Below the pieces are notes generated by a model. It was not told the origin of the DNA. It worked only from the letters and a program-made list of their open reading frames with translations, and searched no databases. From positions 62,001-126,000 of the forward strand of contig CANMNN010000001.1 in assembly GCA_947499305.1 (NCBI GenBank): DNA of 64,000 nt. Reading direction: 5' to 3'. The translations under genes were made by a program, and so were the position numbers. Positions 55,789-64,000 of the stretch are shown here, in pieces. The DNA comes from an uncultured Arenicella sp. (GTDB lineage Bacteria > Pseudomonadota > Gammaproteobacteria > Arenicellales > Arenicellaceae). Numbering within the stretch: position 1 is the first letter of the stretch; every line of letters starts with the position of its first letter.

Positions 55789-56574
55789 ATGAATATTCTC
55801 GCTTTCGACATTGAAACCATTCCTGACGTAAACGGCGGGCGTAAACTTTATGAGCTTGACGACAGCTTAAGTGATAGTGATGTTGGCGAAGTTATGTTTG
55901 CTAAACGTCGCGAGAAAACGGGCAACGATTTTATTGCGACACATTTGCAAAGAGTAGTCGCTATTTCAGCGGTTTATCGCAATGTACAAAAAGATCAATT
56001 CTCGGTTTGGACGCTAGGCACTGAAGAAAGTTCAGAGAAAGAGATTGTTCAGAACTTCTTTGACGGCGTTGACAAACACACACCAACCTTAGTTACATGG
56101 AACGGTTCCGGCTTTGATTTACCTGTATTGCATTACCGAGGTTTGATCAACGGCGTGCAAGCCCCTCGTTATTGGGACTTAGGCGAAGATGACCGGGACT
56201 TCAAATGGAATAACTACATTGGCCGATTTCATATGCGCCATACGGACTTAATGGACGTAATCGCCGGCTATAACAATCGCGCCTTCGCCCCATTAGATGA
56301 AATGGCTGTGCTACTCGGCTTTCCTGGAAAAATGGGCATGAGCGGCTCAAAGGTTTGGGACCAATACAAAGCTGGTGAGATCAAGGATATTCGTGATTAC
56401 TGCGAAACCGACGCGCTTAATACTTACTTGGTTTACCTTCATTGGCAGCACGTGCGCGGCAACCTCACTGACGGAGGATTAGCCAATGAGCACGAAGTCG
56501 TTAAGTCTGCCTTGAAGAAAGGCGAACCGCACCTGCAGGAGTTTTTGAAGGTGTGGGAAGAGGCTAGCTCTTAG
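55789..56574 (+). CDS. Predicted 3'-5' exonuclease related to the PolB proofreading domain
   Basis: A 261-residue protein of the DEDD exonuclease family. Exo I is AFDIETIP near 5-12, exo II is TWNGSGFDLPVL near 105-116, and a late YCETDALNTY segment holds the last acidic residue of exo III. It matches the small PolB-like exonuclease proteins common in gammaproteobacteria, of unclear biological role. It is likely co-transcribed with cysM. Confidence 0.85.
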   Translation: MNILAFDIETIPDVNGGRKLYELDDSLSDSDVGEVMFAKRREKTGNDFIATHLQRVVAISAVYRNVQKDQFSVWTLGTEESSEKEIVQNFFDGVDKHTPTLVTWNGSGFDLPVLHYRGLINGVQAPRYWDLGEDDRDFKWNNYIGRFHMRHTDLMDVIAGYNNRAFAPLDEMAVLLGFPGKMGMSGSKVWDQYKAGEIKDIRDYCETDALNTYLVYLHWQHVRGNLTDGGLANEHEVVKSALKKGEPHLQEFLKVWEEASS

Positions 56575-56755
56575 CATCGCAAAATCAAAGTGGATTTTGA
56601 TTAGCTTTAATAGCTCAGCCTAATATTCAATATTGTGCAGCTTTGCTCGCCTAAGCTAGATCTTTGAATGATCTTGTGTGATAAGTGATACCTAGCGCCA
56701 GTTGTTATACATCGACGCTACGGTGTTGGGGACATCATTTAAGAGGCTAACTAGT

Positions 56756-57058
56756 ATGTTTGAGCGAATAATGGGGCTAAATGTAATCGATGATCAAGGC
56801 TATAGCGACTATCGAGATAGAATGACTCCAATTCTCAATTCCTATGGTGCGGACTTTGGCTATGACTTTATTGTATCTGAGGTTCTGTTGTCTAAAACGA
56901 GCAGCAAAATTAATCGTGTCTTCTCGATTGACTTCCCAGACGAAGCGACGATGAAGTCATTTTTTGAAGACCCAGATTATATTCAGATTAAAGAGCTTTA
57001 TCTAGATAGCTCAATAGATGGAAAAACAGTCATCTCAATGAATGAAAAAAGTAGCTAG
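56756..57058 (+). CDS. DUF1330-like small protein
   Basis: A 100-residue protein with a ferredoxin-like alpha-beta pattern. The SDYRDRMTPILNSYGADFGYDF segment and the late FPDEATMKSFFEDPDYIQIKELY segment are reminiscent of the DUF1330/EthD-like dimeric barrel proteins. The ATG at 56756 follows AGAGG by ten bases; a longer form from 56702 would require a TTG. Function unknown. Codon use appears normal. Confidence 0.6.
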   Translation: MFERIMGLNVIDDQGYSDYRDRMTPILNSYGADFGYDFIVSEVLLSKTSSKINRVFSIDFPDEATMKSFFEDPDYIQIKELYLDSSIDGKTVISMNEKSS

Positions 57059-57099
57059 TGGGTTCTTCAGCCAACTACTTGTGATCGCGCTTAAGCATT

Positions 57100-57552
57100 T
57101 TGAATAACCTATTGTTCTACGCAGTACTAATGTTGTTTGCCGGGATTGGCATTCCTATCATGGCTGCATTAAGCGGAAACCTTGGGGATAGACTCGGAAG
57201 CACTGTTGTAGCGGCTATGGTTCTGTTATCTGTAGGGCTACTTATTATTACTGCGGCTTATCTGTTCTTTGTAGAGGGCGACTTACCGTCGGGATTTTTT
57301 CCTAAGGACACTCCATGGTACTTATATTCGGCAGGCGCTTTTTTCGTTTTCTATATTATTAGTATTACATGGGTAGGGCCAAGGTTTGGTATCTCAAACG
57401 CTGTATCTTTTGTGCTGCTTGGTCAGTTGATTGCGATGACGGCAATCGATCAATACGGCTTATTTGGAGCGAGACAAGTTAGCATTGATTTTCAGCGACT
57501 TATTGGTCTTCTGTTGATGTCACTTGGTGTTTTCTTAGTTGTCAAACAATGA
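57100..57552 (+). CDS. DMT-superfamily (YdcZ-like) membrane protein
   Basis: A 150-residue protein with five hydrophobic segments; this corresponds to the EamA-like half-size DMT family (YdcZ). Segments: the first helix LLFYAVLMLFAGIGIPIMAALSG, then STVVAAMVLLSVGLLIIT, ending with the LIGLLLMSLGVFLVVKQ helix. Such proteins often act as dimers in small-molecule export. The apparent start is TTG at 57100; an ATG at 57130 is an alternative. Confidence 0.7.
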   Translation: MNNLLFYAVLMLFAGIGIPIMAALSGNLGDRLGSTVVAAMVLLSVGLLIITAAYLFFVEGDLPSGFFPKDTPWYLYSAGAFFVFYIISITWVGPRFGISNAVSFVLLGQLIAMTAIDQYGLFGARQVSIDFQRLIGLLLMSLGVFLVVKQ

Positions 57553-57588
57553 GTCTTCACCGGGAGTCCTAGACTGCTAAGCAAGGCG

Positions 57589-57605
57589 GATACTGCTTTA
57601 GTATC
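57589..57605. promoter_or_regulatory. Perfect inverted repeat upstream of the amidohydrolase gene
   Basis: GATACT (57589-57594) and AGTATC (57600-57605), spacer GCTTT, 20 bases before the ATG at 57626. It could be an operator or a small leader hairpin near the ribosome-binding site. Confidence 0.35.
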
Positions 57606-57625
57606 TATCATTCGAGGTTTCAAAC

Positions 57626-59146
57626 ATGCGTTACATAAACAAAACACTAGGTTACTGCTTGATAGCTTTTCTCATTTCGCCAAGTTTACTTGCTGCAGAA
57701 GAAGCTTATTCGCTGGTACTCGAAGGCGGTCGTGTGATTGACCCTGAAACAGGCTTAGATGCCGTCCGTAATGTCGCTATCGAGAAAGGTAAGATTGTTA
57801 AGATATCTCAAGGCACCTTAATTGCTAAGGAGGTAGTTGATGTGAGCGGTAAGGTGGTCGCTCCTGGCTTTATCGATCTTCATACGCATAGCCCTACAAA
57901 GCTCGGCCAAGACTATCAAGCGCTTGATGGCGTTACTACTGCGCTTGAGCTCGAACTAGGTAGTTATCCTGTGGATCATTACGGTAGTGAGATAGCCCAA
58001 AAGCCTCGTATAAATTTCGGAAGCTCTGTTGGCTATCTTCCCGTTCGGCTTAGAGTCAAGATGGGGCTTGAAATGTCTCACTTGGTGGAGCTCAATTCGC
58101 CAAAGCCTATTAATTTTAAGGGGTACATTACTGCGCTGAGATCTCTCGTTTCCGACCCAGATGAGGGGACTACTGAGAATGCATCTCAGGATGAGCGAAC
58201 CGAAATAATAGCCTTGTTGAACGACGGTCTCGACAACGGAGCATTGGGCATCGGTCTAGGATTGGATTATGTAAGTGAGGGCGTAGATCAAGCCGAGCTC
58301 GACATGATTTTCGACCTTGCTGCTAGCCGGGAAGTACCAATATTTATTCATATACGAAGAGGTATTAACGGAGATCCAAGCGGTCTTGATGAAGCGATAG
58401 GTCAAGCGCGACGATCAGGCGCAGCCGTCCATATTTGTCACATCACGCACAATGCGATGAAGAATACTGAGTTGTTTCTTGATAAAATTCGTAGCGCTCG
58501 CGAAGACGGTATTGATGTCAGTACAGAGGTGTTGCCGTTTAACGCCGGGTCAGCCTCCATTACTGCTGCTGTGTTCAAACGGAATTGGCAGGAAGTCTTT
58601 GATATCTCTTATGGTGATGTTGAATGGGCGGCAACGGGAGAACGTTTTAACAAAAAAATGTGGGAAGACTATCAAGACAAGTATCCAAATGGACAGGTTA
58701 TTCATCACTACGTTAGAGAGGAATGGACTCAACGAGCTTTACAAGAACCAGAGGTGATGGTTGTTAGTGATTTATTGCCTATGGAAAGCAGGGACAAGAA
58801 TGTTGCTCCTCATAATGGCGCCTTTTCAAAAATTTTGGGCGTCTACGTTAGAGAAAAAAGTCTCTTGAGCCTCTCCGAGGCATTGTCGAAAATGACCTTA
58901 CTGCCAGCTAGACGTTTGGAAAAGTTTGCTCCCGTGTTTAAACGTAAAGGTCGAATACAAGTAGGTGCTGATGCAGATATCACGGTATTTGATCCTGCAT
59001 CTGTTATAAATAAGGGAACTTATGCCCAGCCTTATCAGGGTTCTGCAGGAATTGAGTTTGTCATCGTTAACGGTTCTTTTGTTGTCAAGAATGGAGTGCT
59101 ACAAAAGCACAGTTTTCCGGGCCTGCGTTTAAAAAAAAGCATGTGA
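57626..59146 (+). CDS. Exported amidohydrolase related to D-aminoacylase
   Basis: A 506-residue metal-dependent hydrolase with a signal peptide (about 1-23, SPSLLAAEE). The metal site begins with VVAPGFIDLHTHSPTK near 79-94. GVDQAELDMIFDLAASREVPIFIHIRRG near 219-246 and HICHITHNAM near 265-274 carry further histidines, as in D-aminoacylase and related N-acyl-D-amino-acid deacylases. The late VGADADITVFDP is the usual return to the small domain. The exact substrate is not known. The two AraC-type genes that follow may control it. Confidence 0.85.
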   Translation: MRYINKTLGYCLIAFLISPSLLAAEEAYSLVLEGGRVIDPETGLDAVRNVAIEKGKIVKISQGTLIAKEVVDVSGKVVAPGFIDLHTHSPTKLGQDYQALDGVTTALELELGSYPVDHYGSEIAQKPRINFGSSVGYLPVRLRVKMGLEMSHLVELNSPKPINFKGYITALRSLVSDPDEGTTENASQDERTEIIALLNDGLDNGALGIGLGLDYVSEGVDQAELDMIFDLAASREVPIFIHIRRGINGDPSGLDEAIGQARRSGAAVHICHITHNAMKNTELFLDKIRSAREDGIDVSTEVLPFNAGSASITAAVFKRNWQEVFDISYGDVEWAATGERFNKKMWEDYQDKYPNGQVIHHYVREEWTQRALQEPEVMVVSDLLPMESRDKNVAPHNGAFSKILGVYVREKSLLSLSEALSKMTLLPARRLEKFAPVFKRKGRIQVGADADITVFDPASVINKGTYAQPYQGSAGIEFVIVNGSFVVKNGVLQKHSFPGLRLKKSM

Positions 59147-59306
59147 CTTTTCTTCTTTAGGGTAGGTTAGGAGTGTCTATAGCCCCAATTCGTCTGCGAT
59201 AATAATATTTTTCGATTGGCCTTGTTCTGGCTCATACCTATGCACCAAATCGAGTTAGGATCGGAAAACACCTAGACATATTATGCAATGTTGAGATACT
59301 GGTCTG

Positions 59307-60158
59307 ATGAAAAATTTTGTGTTGCCTTTAGATGTTAGCTCTCGGGAACATGGCGTGTTGCCAGCATTGGCAATACCTTGTAAACAAGGCGAACCTCCCA
59401 GTTTTAATCCACGATTGTACCGACTCTTTTATGTCCTTAATGATGAATGTAAGGCGAATATAAACGACGAAGAAAGATGCCTTGTTAGAGGGGACCTTAT
59501 CGCTTTGGCACCGGATGAAACGATTATATTTGAGACGAAGAATGAGCTATTGTCTGTCGCTTTTCATTTTCAGTTTTTCTGTATTCATATTCGTAAGGAT
59601 GAATTCTTCTGCGATGGTATTGTTTTCAATAGGCTGAATCACCCTCCAGTATGTAATGTACCAAGAGTCACACGAGAGCTTGTTGAAAAGTCTTTTTACG
59701 AGATATGGCAATCTGTCAGTAAACCCTCGCCTCTTACAAATGAGCGTGCTCTTTCTGCATTGCATACTCTATTATTACAAGCAGCCGAATTTATGCTCCA
59801 GGAAAAGAGTCGTGGAGATATAGATGAAGCTCATATTAAAAAATCGGACTTAACTAAAAGATTCGAGAGCATATTAGAGATCCACTTCCATCTTAGGCAT
59901 GATGTGGAGTTTTATGCTAACGCCCTCAGCATCACAAAAACAACACTAAATCGACGGTTGAAGAAAGAACTTGGTAGAACTACCTCGAGCCTTATTCAAG
60001 AGCGTATTGCGATAGAGGCGCGCCGGGAGCTGAGTGGTGGTAAGAAATCCATCAAAGAAGTTGCATTTATGCTTGGCTTCGAAGACCAGCTCTACTTTTC
60101 GAGATTTTTTAAAAAGCATTTTGGAGCGCCGCCATCAGAATACTTTCAATCTCTTTAG
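59307..60158 (+). CDS. AraC-family transcriptional regulator (first)
   Basis: A 283-residue regulator. Residues 1-170 contain an AraC-like sensing (cupin-type) domain (GEPPSFNPRLYRLFYVLND), and the last 100 hold the double helix-turn-helix: DVEFYANALSITKTTLNRRLKKELG and then IKEVAFMLGFEDQLYFSRFFKKHFGAPPSEYF. Ligand unknown. It lies 160 bases after the amidohydrolase gene and may regulate it. Confidence 0.9.
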   Translation: MKNFVLPLDVSSREHGVLPALAIPCKQGEPPSFNPRLYRLFYVLNDECKANINDEERCLVRGDLIALAPDETIIFETKNELLSVAFHFQFFCIHIRKDEFFCDGIVFNRLNHPPVCNVPRVTRELVEKSFYEIWQSVSKPSPLTNERALSALHTLLLQAAEFMLQEKSRGDIDEAHIKKSDLTKRFESILEIHFHLRHDVEFYANALSITKTTLNRRLKKELGRTTSSLIQERIAIEARRELSGGKKSIKEVAFMLGFEDQLYFSRFFKKHFGAPPSEYFQSL

Positions 60159-60571
60159 TGGTTTAATGGGAATGTTCTTTCGAGCGTCTAAAAAGGCTGC
60201 GCAATGTTCTTTAAGTCGTCCTGACGTCTATAAACGACCACTACTCTGTGAACTTATTGACTAAAACCATTCGTCAATTTTGAATGCGATAGCGTCGATC
60301 CATTTCATTTTGTAGTTAATGAGATATTTACATCTATACATTGAGACAGTATTTTTTGTTTGAAGCTAATTGTTAGGGTTCATATAAGGTTTGACTTTTA
60401 GGTATTGATGGTGATTTTCTAAAAGCAAAGCTAATAGCGGTATTACTAGCCTCCGCTATGCTCCGGTAGTCGTTCTAGTTTTAAATTTACAGGGTCTACA
60501 CTATATTTAATCATCGATCATAATGACTTATGACGATTTAAGAAATTGCTTTATTCGAGCGAGTTATATCA
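60159..60571 (+). other. Intergenic region between the two AraC-type genes
   Basis: About 410 AT-rich bases with no gene. The only clear element is the inverted repeat TCATAA-TGAC-TTATGA at 60518-60533, extended outward as TCG and CGA, 38 bases before the ATG of the second regulator; it may be the autoregulation site. I see no terminator for the first regulator. Confidence 0.4.
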
Positions 60572-61378
60572 ATGGAGAAACTGCATAAAAAAATAAATGA
60601 AAGGCTGCGCCAAAACAGTGAGTTACCATTTTCGGTGTACACATCTGCTCATGAGCAAATGCTTCTCAATGTACCTATTGCTAAGCCACTTCTTATAAGC
60701 GTGATAAATGGCGATAAAGAATTGGGTAAATGTAGCGATATTCAGTGTGCTGCCGGTCAGTTTGTCTTTCTATCGGATAACCCAGCAATTGATATGCGAA
60801 ATATTCCAAAGGATTCTGAGTATTTTGCGTTGCTGATTGAGTTTGAGCCCAGTGATTTCAGCGGCATGCCACTTGAGCATGCTAATCAACTAAATTACTT
60901 CATTGGTGATCTGGTTTCTGACTTGAAGGCATGCCTTGAACAATTTGTTGATTGTGTTTCATGGGCGACTCAGGAGATTTTAAGTTCAAGAAAGAGAGAA
61001 ATACTTAACTTGCTCTATAGCCTCGGACATAAAGAAGTTCTTTCAATAATGGCCGGGTTGAAGATTAGCCACCAGCTGCATGACTTGTTTCACGAAAAAG
61101 GCTTTCAAGATATTACGGCCGACTATATTTGTCGACGTTTAGCGATGAGTGAATCTACTTTGCGTAGAAGGCTTAAGGCAGAAGGAACAAGTATTCAAGA
61201 TATAAAGGATAGGTCCCGTTTAGGACACGCTTTGCATTTATTGCAAACAACCACTTATCCGATTGGTATTGTTTCAGATAAATGCGGCTATCATTCACAG
61301 TCTCGGTTTACTAATAGATTTAAAAAGCACTTTGGTTTAACTCCGACTGAACTCAAAAAAACGAAATTGACCGAATAA
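60572..61378 (+). CDS. AraC-family transcriptional regulator (second)
   Basis: A 268-residue regulator whose N-terminal half resembles the AraC-type N-terminal domain of the YqhC/CDD regulators (PLLISVINGDKELGKCSDIQ; CAAGQFVFLSDNPAIDMRNIP), followed by the double helix-turn-helix: ITADYICRRLAMSESTLRRRLKAEG and GIVSDKCGYHSQSRFTNRFKKHFGLTPTELKK. It is distinct from the first regulator, not a recent copy. An inverted repeat lies just upstream. It is followed by the PEBP gene, its likely target. Confidence 0.9.
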   Translation: MEKLHKKINERLRQNSELPFSVYTSAHEQMLLNVPIAKPLLISVINGDKELGKCSDIQCAAGQFVFLSDNPAIDMRNIPKDSEYFALLIEFEPSDFSGMPLEHANQLNYFIGDLVSDLKACLEQFVDCVSWATQEILSSRKREILNLLYSLGHKEVLSIMAGLKISHQLHDLFHEKGFQDITADYICRRLAMSESTLRRRLKAEGTSIQDIKDRSRLGHALHLLQTTTYPIGIVSDKCGYHSQSRFTNRFKKHFGLTPTELKKTKLTE

Positions 61379-61456
61379 GGCGAAAAAGTGATGCTTTTTG
61401 GTCTAATTTGATGATGCTTCTGAGCCTACTATGTGTTTTCGATTATCAACGCATAG

Positions 61457-62026
61457 ATGAGGTTTCACATGCACTCTTTACTTAAACTATTAATTTCTTT
61501 AACCCTCGCGCTTCCATTTACGTCACAGGCTAGCGAGTTTACGCTCAGCAGTAATGACATATCAGAGGGAGGCATGATGAGCAATCAACATGAGTTCAAT
61601 GGGTTTGGTTGTACTGGTGGCGATCTCTCACCGCACCTAAAGTGGGCTCACGCCCCAAAAGGTACAAAGAGTTTTGCCATCACAGTGTATGACCCTGATG
61701 CTCCTACTGGAAGCGGTTGGTGGCACTGGCAGGCTATTAATCTTCCGGCTTCCATGACTGAGTTGGCAACGGGCGCCGGATCTCTTGACTCTGCATTAAT
61801 AGCTCAAGGTGTGAGACAAATTCAGAATGACTATGGAGTCTCAGCTTTCGGCGGAGCTTGTCCCCCAGAAGGTCATGGTGTTCATCGTTATCGCTTCACA
61901 GTGCATGCATTGTCCGTAGAAAAGCTGGAGTTACCAGAAAATGCTTCTGGTGCACTTACCGGGTATATGATCAATCAACACACACTCGATTCGAGTTCAA
62001 TTGAATCATTGTTTGAAAGGAAATAA
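61457..62026 (+). CDS. YbhB/YbcL-type phosphatidylethanolamine-binding protein
   Basis: A 189-residue PEBP-family protein with a signal peptide (about 1-25, SQA-SE), so probably periplasmic. The sequence matches the Raf-kinase-inhibitor-like family: GCTGGDLSPHLKW, TVYDPDAPTGSGWWHWQAINLP, NDYGVSAFGGACPPEGHGVHRYRFTVHAL. Its ligand is unknown. It follows the second AraC gene by 78 bases. Confidence 0.9.
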   Translation: MRFHMHSLLKLLISLTLALPFTSQASEFTLSSNDISEGGMMSNQHEFNGFGCTGGDLSPHLKWAHAPKGTKSFAITVYDPDAPTGSGWWHWQAINLPASMTELATGAGSLDSALIAQGVRQIQNDYGVSAFGGACPPEGHGVHRYRFTVHALSVEKLELPENASGALTGYMINQHTLDSSSIESLFERK

Positions 62027-62036
62027 TGTTGGTTTT

Positions 62037-62076
62037 AGATCTGCTGAGTTTGTTTGACTCAGCGGGTCTGATTTTA
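62037..62076 (+). terminator. Terminator after the PEBP gene
   Basis: AGATCTGCTGAGT pairs with ACTCAGCGGGTCT (with G-T pairs) around TTGTTTG, then GATTTTAT. The T tract is modest. Confidence 0.6.
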
Positions 62077-62375
62077 TCGACAACTTGAAAAGCTTTGCGA
62101 ACCGAGCAAAGTCTCCCTACCTTCAGGCCGCATTGACTTTCGGACTAAACGGTTTTGATATCAAGCCGCTGCGGGCTGCTTTCTCGATTTCCTATCGAGT
62201 TTGTAAATAGGAAAACTACCTGTTAAATCAGTAGCATTTTTCGATAATTTATAACCATGTAGTTAGCAAAAATTTGTCGATTTAGTCCATATCATTGTTC
62301 CTTTTTGAAATTCCGTGCCTAGGCGCCGAGGATTAAGATTGGGTCATCGAAACGATCAATATGAGAGAGGAAAAG
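62077..62375 (+). other. Intergenic region before the NTF2-like gene
   Basis: About 300 bases with no gene. Near its end ATCG-AAA-CGAT (62346-62356) forms a small inverted repeat. No convincing promoter. Confidence 0.3.
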
Positions 62376-62735
62376 ATGTCTCAAGAGAATGTAGCAATGA
62401 TTAGAACAACGGTCCTAGATTATCTCGAGGGAATTAGCTCAGCCAATGCCGAGCGTATTGATAAAGCGTTTTACTCGAGCGTAAATCTAAATTCATTAGA
62501 TGAGACAGGCAATCTGGTATTGACGCCGAAAGATACTCTAATCGCATATGCGACTGGGCCAGACATTCCTGAGAATACCGGCGAGATTTTGAACGTGGAC
62601 GTCGTTGGCGACATGGCTTTCGTTAAAGCACGAATTGATTTGCCTGAGTACCAGTTTTTCGACTTTCTCACCCTCCTTAAGCTCAACACAGGTTGGAAGA
62701 TTGTCAGTAAGACTTACATAACGGTCCACCCATAG
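62376..62735 (+). CDS. NTF2-like (lumazine-binding-type) protein
   Basis: A 119-residue protein of the SnoaL/NTF2-like cone fold, similar to the 'putative lumazine-binding' family: IRTTVLDYLEGISSANAERIDKAFYSS, then VDVVGDMAFVKARIDLPEYQFFDFLTLLKLNTGWKIVSKTY. Function unknown; members often are small-ligand binding or isomerase-like. The ATG at 62376 follows GAGAGGAAAA well, so it is preferred to the ATG at 62361. The cupin gene follows by 54 bases. Confidence 0.75.
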   Translation: MSQENVAMIRTTVLDYLEGISSANAERIDKAFYSSVNLNSLDETGNLVLTPKDTLIAYATGPDIPENTGEILNVDVVGDMAFVKARIDLPEYQFFDFLTLLKLNTGWKIVSKTYITVHP

Positions 62736-62789
62736 GCTTGGCTCTAATTCTCATTCATCTAATTTTTAAAAACTATAAGGAAAACGATT

Positions 62790-63248
62790 ATGAAAGCGCT
62801 ATTGTTGAATATATTCACTTTTTTACTCCTGGCGATCGCTGTTTTGGAAACGCAAGCTGCGACAGCTCAAAACTCAGAGTATGAATCTGCGATTGCCATT
62901 ACACCCGAAGATAAAGGTCTTGAGTGGCTGGCATGCCCAGATTTTCTGCCATGCACCTTCGCAATATTGCGGGGTGAGCTTGGCGGCAATGATATGGACA
63001 TTTATCTAAAATTTCCGAGTAAAGCGAAAATTCCATTTCATACGCATACCTCTACCGAGCGAATGATTATGATCCAGGGAGAGTTCGAAACAACCTATGT
63101 CGGCCAGGAAAGAGTTATTTTGAAAAAGGGCGATTATGCCTTTGGGCCAGCGGGCTTGGCTCATGATGGGTATTGTTCCAGTAAAGAGGCATGTGTCATG
63201 TATGTTGGCTACGACAGCCCTCTCGATGCTGTTCCCTATGACAAATAA
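62790..63248 (+). CDS. Exported cupin-domain protein
   Basis: A 152-residue protein with a signal peptide (about 1-26). The C-terminal part is a small cupin barrel, with metal-type histidines in IPFHTHTSTERMIMIQGEFE near 76-95 and the GDYAFGPAGLAHDGYC segment near 111-126. Substrate unknown. It resembles exported cupin proteins of unknown function common in marine bacteria. Confidence 0.8.
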   Translation: MKALLLNIFTFLLLAIAVLETQAATAQNSEYESAIAITPEDKGLEWLACPDFLPCTFAILRGELGGNDMDIYLKFPSKAKIPFHTHTSTERMIMIQGEFETTYVGQERVILKKGDYAFGPAGLAHDGYCSSKEACVMYVGYDSPLDAVPYDK

Positions 63249-63303
63249 ATTTCTCTGTCGTCGACTGATGTAATCGGAAAGCACAATAGCCGACTAAGCC
63301 TCA

Positions 63304-63330
63304 ACTGCAATTATCTACGGCAATTGCAGT
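63304..63330. promoter_or_regulatory. Perfect 9-bp inverted repeat upstream of the azoreductase gene
   Basis: ACTGCAATT (63304-63312) and AATTGCAGT (63322-63330), spacer of 9 bases. It lies between the cupin and azoreductase genes. No T tract follows, so an operator or an mRNA structure is more likely than a terminator. Confidence 0.45.
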
Positions 63331-63538
63331 GCAGAAACCTAGCTTATTCCTAAATCATGTTTGTCAGCAACATAGTCTAATTCTCGAACTCTGGATACTG
63401 CGACGCGCCACTACTAGTTAGCTACGGCGCAGGTTGGCATTTATACTTTTCGTTGACAGATCCTTTGTCTCCAGGTTTCGGTGCGCAGCAGGCTATTGAA
63501 GAATGAATCACTAACGATCTAAAACTGGAGTATACACA

Positions 63539-64000
63539 ATGCCTAAAACAATATTATACATTGACTCAAGTGTCCGGACTGAGGGATCTGCTTCTCGCTA
63601 TCTAAGTCAGTATCTGGTTGCGCATCTTGTTTCTAACAATCCGACTGCAAAAGTTACTTACCGTGATACAAATCAAGCACCTCGCTTTATTGATAGTGCT
63701 TGGGTTGATGCAAGCTTTACGTCCAATGAAAGTCGTAATATAGAAATGAAAGAGGTACTGAAATATTCGGACACAATGATTAGTGAGCTGGTCAGCGCGA
63801 GCCATATAGTGATTGGGGCGCCCCTATATAACTTTGGTATTCCAACAACCTTAAAGAGTTGGATAGACTATATTGCAAGGCCTGGGCTATCGTTCTTGGT
63901 CAAAAATGACAAATTTGAAGGTTTACTTAAAAATAAGAAAGTTTATTTAGTAATTGTATCAGGGAGCACCGATATTGATGGACCGATGGACTTCGCTACT
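63539..64000 (+). CDS. azoR: FMN-dependent NADH-azoreductase (3' part missing)
   Basis: The gene starts with ATG at 63539 and runs off the right edge after 154 codons. The flavodoxin-like fold of AzoR is shown by ILYIDSSVRTEGSASRYLSQYL at the start (FMN phosphate region) and by GAPLYNFGIPTTLKSWIDYIARPGLSF near residue 100, with the VIVSGS strand later. AzoR reduces azo dyes and quinones with NADH. The genomic context suggests control by an AraC or other regulator nearby. Confidence 0.9.
   Translation, partial: MPKTILYIDSSVRTEGSASRYLSQYLVAHLVSNNPTAKVTYRDTNQAPRFIDSAWVDASFTSNESRNIEMKEVLKYSDTMISELVSASHIVIGAPLYNFGIPTTLKSWIDYIARPGLSFLVKNDKFEGLLKNKKVYLVIVSGSTDIDGPMDFAT

Noticed and set aside
1-64000. 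CRISPR arrays, insertion sequences, prophage or integron elements, rRNA and tRNA genes
   Set aside because: No regularly spaced repeats, transposase, integrase, phage genes or tRNA/rRNA-like segments were recognised on either strand.

Overview
The window looks like a chromosomal segment of a free-living, Gram-negative gammaproteobacterium, probably marine or aquatic. This rests on the rpsP-rimM-trmD-rplS order, ClpB, RluA, RecJ, CysM and NadC of proteobacterial type, two TonB-dependent receptors, lipoproteins, and a moderate base composition. No rRNA, tRNA, CRISPR array, insertion sequence or prophage was found. The assignment to a lineage is inference.

Layout. 1-5.8 kb: a cut-off serine hydrolase divergent from an MFS transporter and a TonB-dependent receptor, then RluA. 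6.0-13.0 kb: a molybdenum formate dehydrogenase operon (fdsG-fdsB-fdsA-fdhD) divergent from a ModE-like regulator, with a repeated operator-like element between them. 13.0-15.2 kb: a DoxX-like membrane protein and a SulP transporter. 15.6-17.9 kb: the S16/RimM/TrmD/L19 operon. 18.0-25.5 kb: alpha/beta hydrolase, GST and amidohydrolase pair, nadC, clpB. 25.8-28.0 kb: Roadblock protein, BLUF blue-light receptor, Ras-like GTPase, second Roadblock protein. 29.0-37.1 kb: a corrinoid-dependent methyl-transfer island (corrinoid protein, DUF1638 protein, MetF C-terminal-type Fe-S protein, MetF, pterin-binding methyltransferase, GFA protein, RACo-like activator, non-pyrrolysine MttB-family methyltransferase). 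37.3-43.3 kb: TonB-dependent receptor, flavin monooxygenase, acyl-CoA ligase, 3-methyladenine glycosylase. 43.5-46.6 kb: a block of four poorly recognisable genes, including ankyrin-repeat protein and lipoprotein. 46.9-51.5 kb: a single-chain biotin-dependent carboxylase of 1520 residues. 51.7-57.6 kb: VanZ-like protein, recJ, Bax-inhibitor-like protein, cysM, exonuclease, small proteins. 57.6-64 kb: D-aminoacylase-like amidohydrolase, two AraC regulators, PEBP, NTF2-like and cupin proteins, and a cut-off azoreductase.

How the genes may work together. The methyl-transfer island reads as a complete route: an MttB-family enzyme removes a methyl group from a quaternary amine or related compound and loads it on the corrinoid protein; the pterin-binding enzyme passes it to tetrahydrofolate; MetF with its Fe-S partner oxidises methyl- to methylene-tetrahydrofolate; the RACo-like protein reactivates oxidised cobalamin. 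Formate released later could be oxidised by the Fds enzyme encoded 17 kb upstream. The most unusual assembly is the BLUF/GTPase/Roadblock cassette: it pairs a complete flavin photoreceptor with the parts of a small-GTPase switch, suggesting light-controlled G-protein signalling. Several perfect inverted repeats in promoter regions (near 1.05, 11.85, 15.18, 39.39, 51.62, 57.59, 60.52 and 63.31 kb) are candidate operators.
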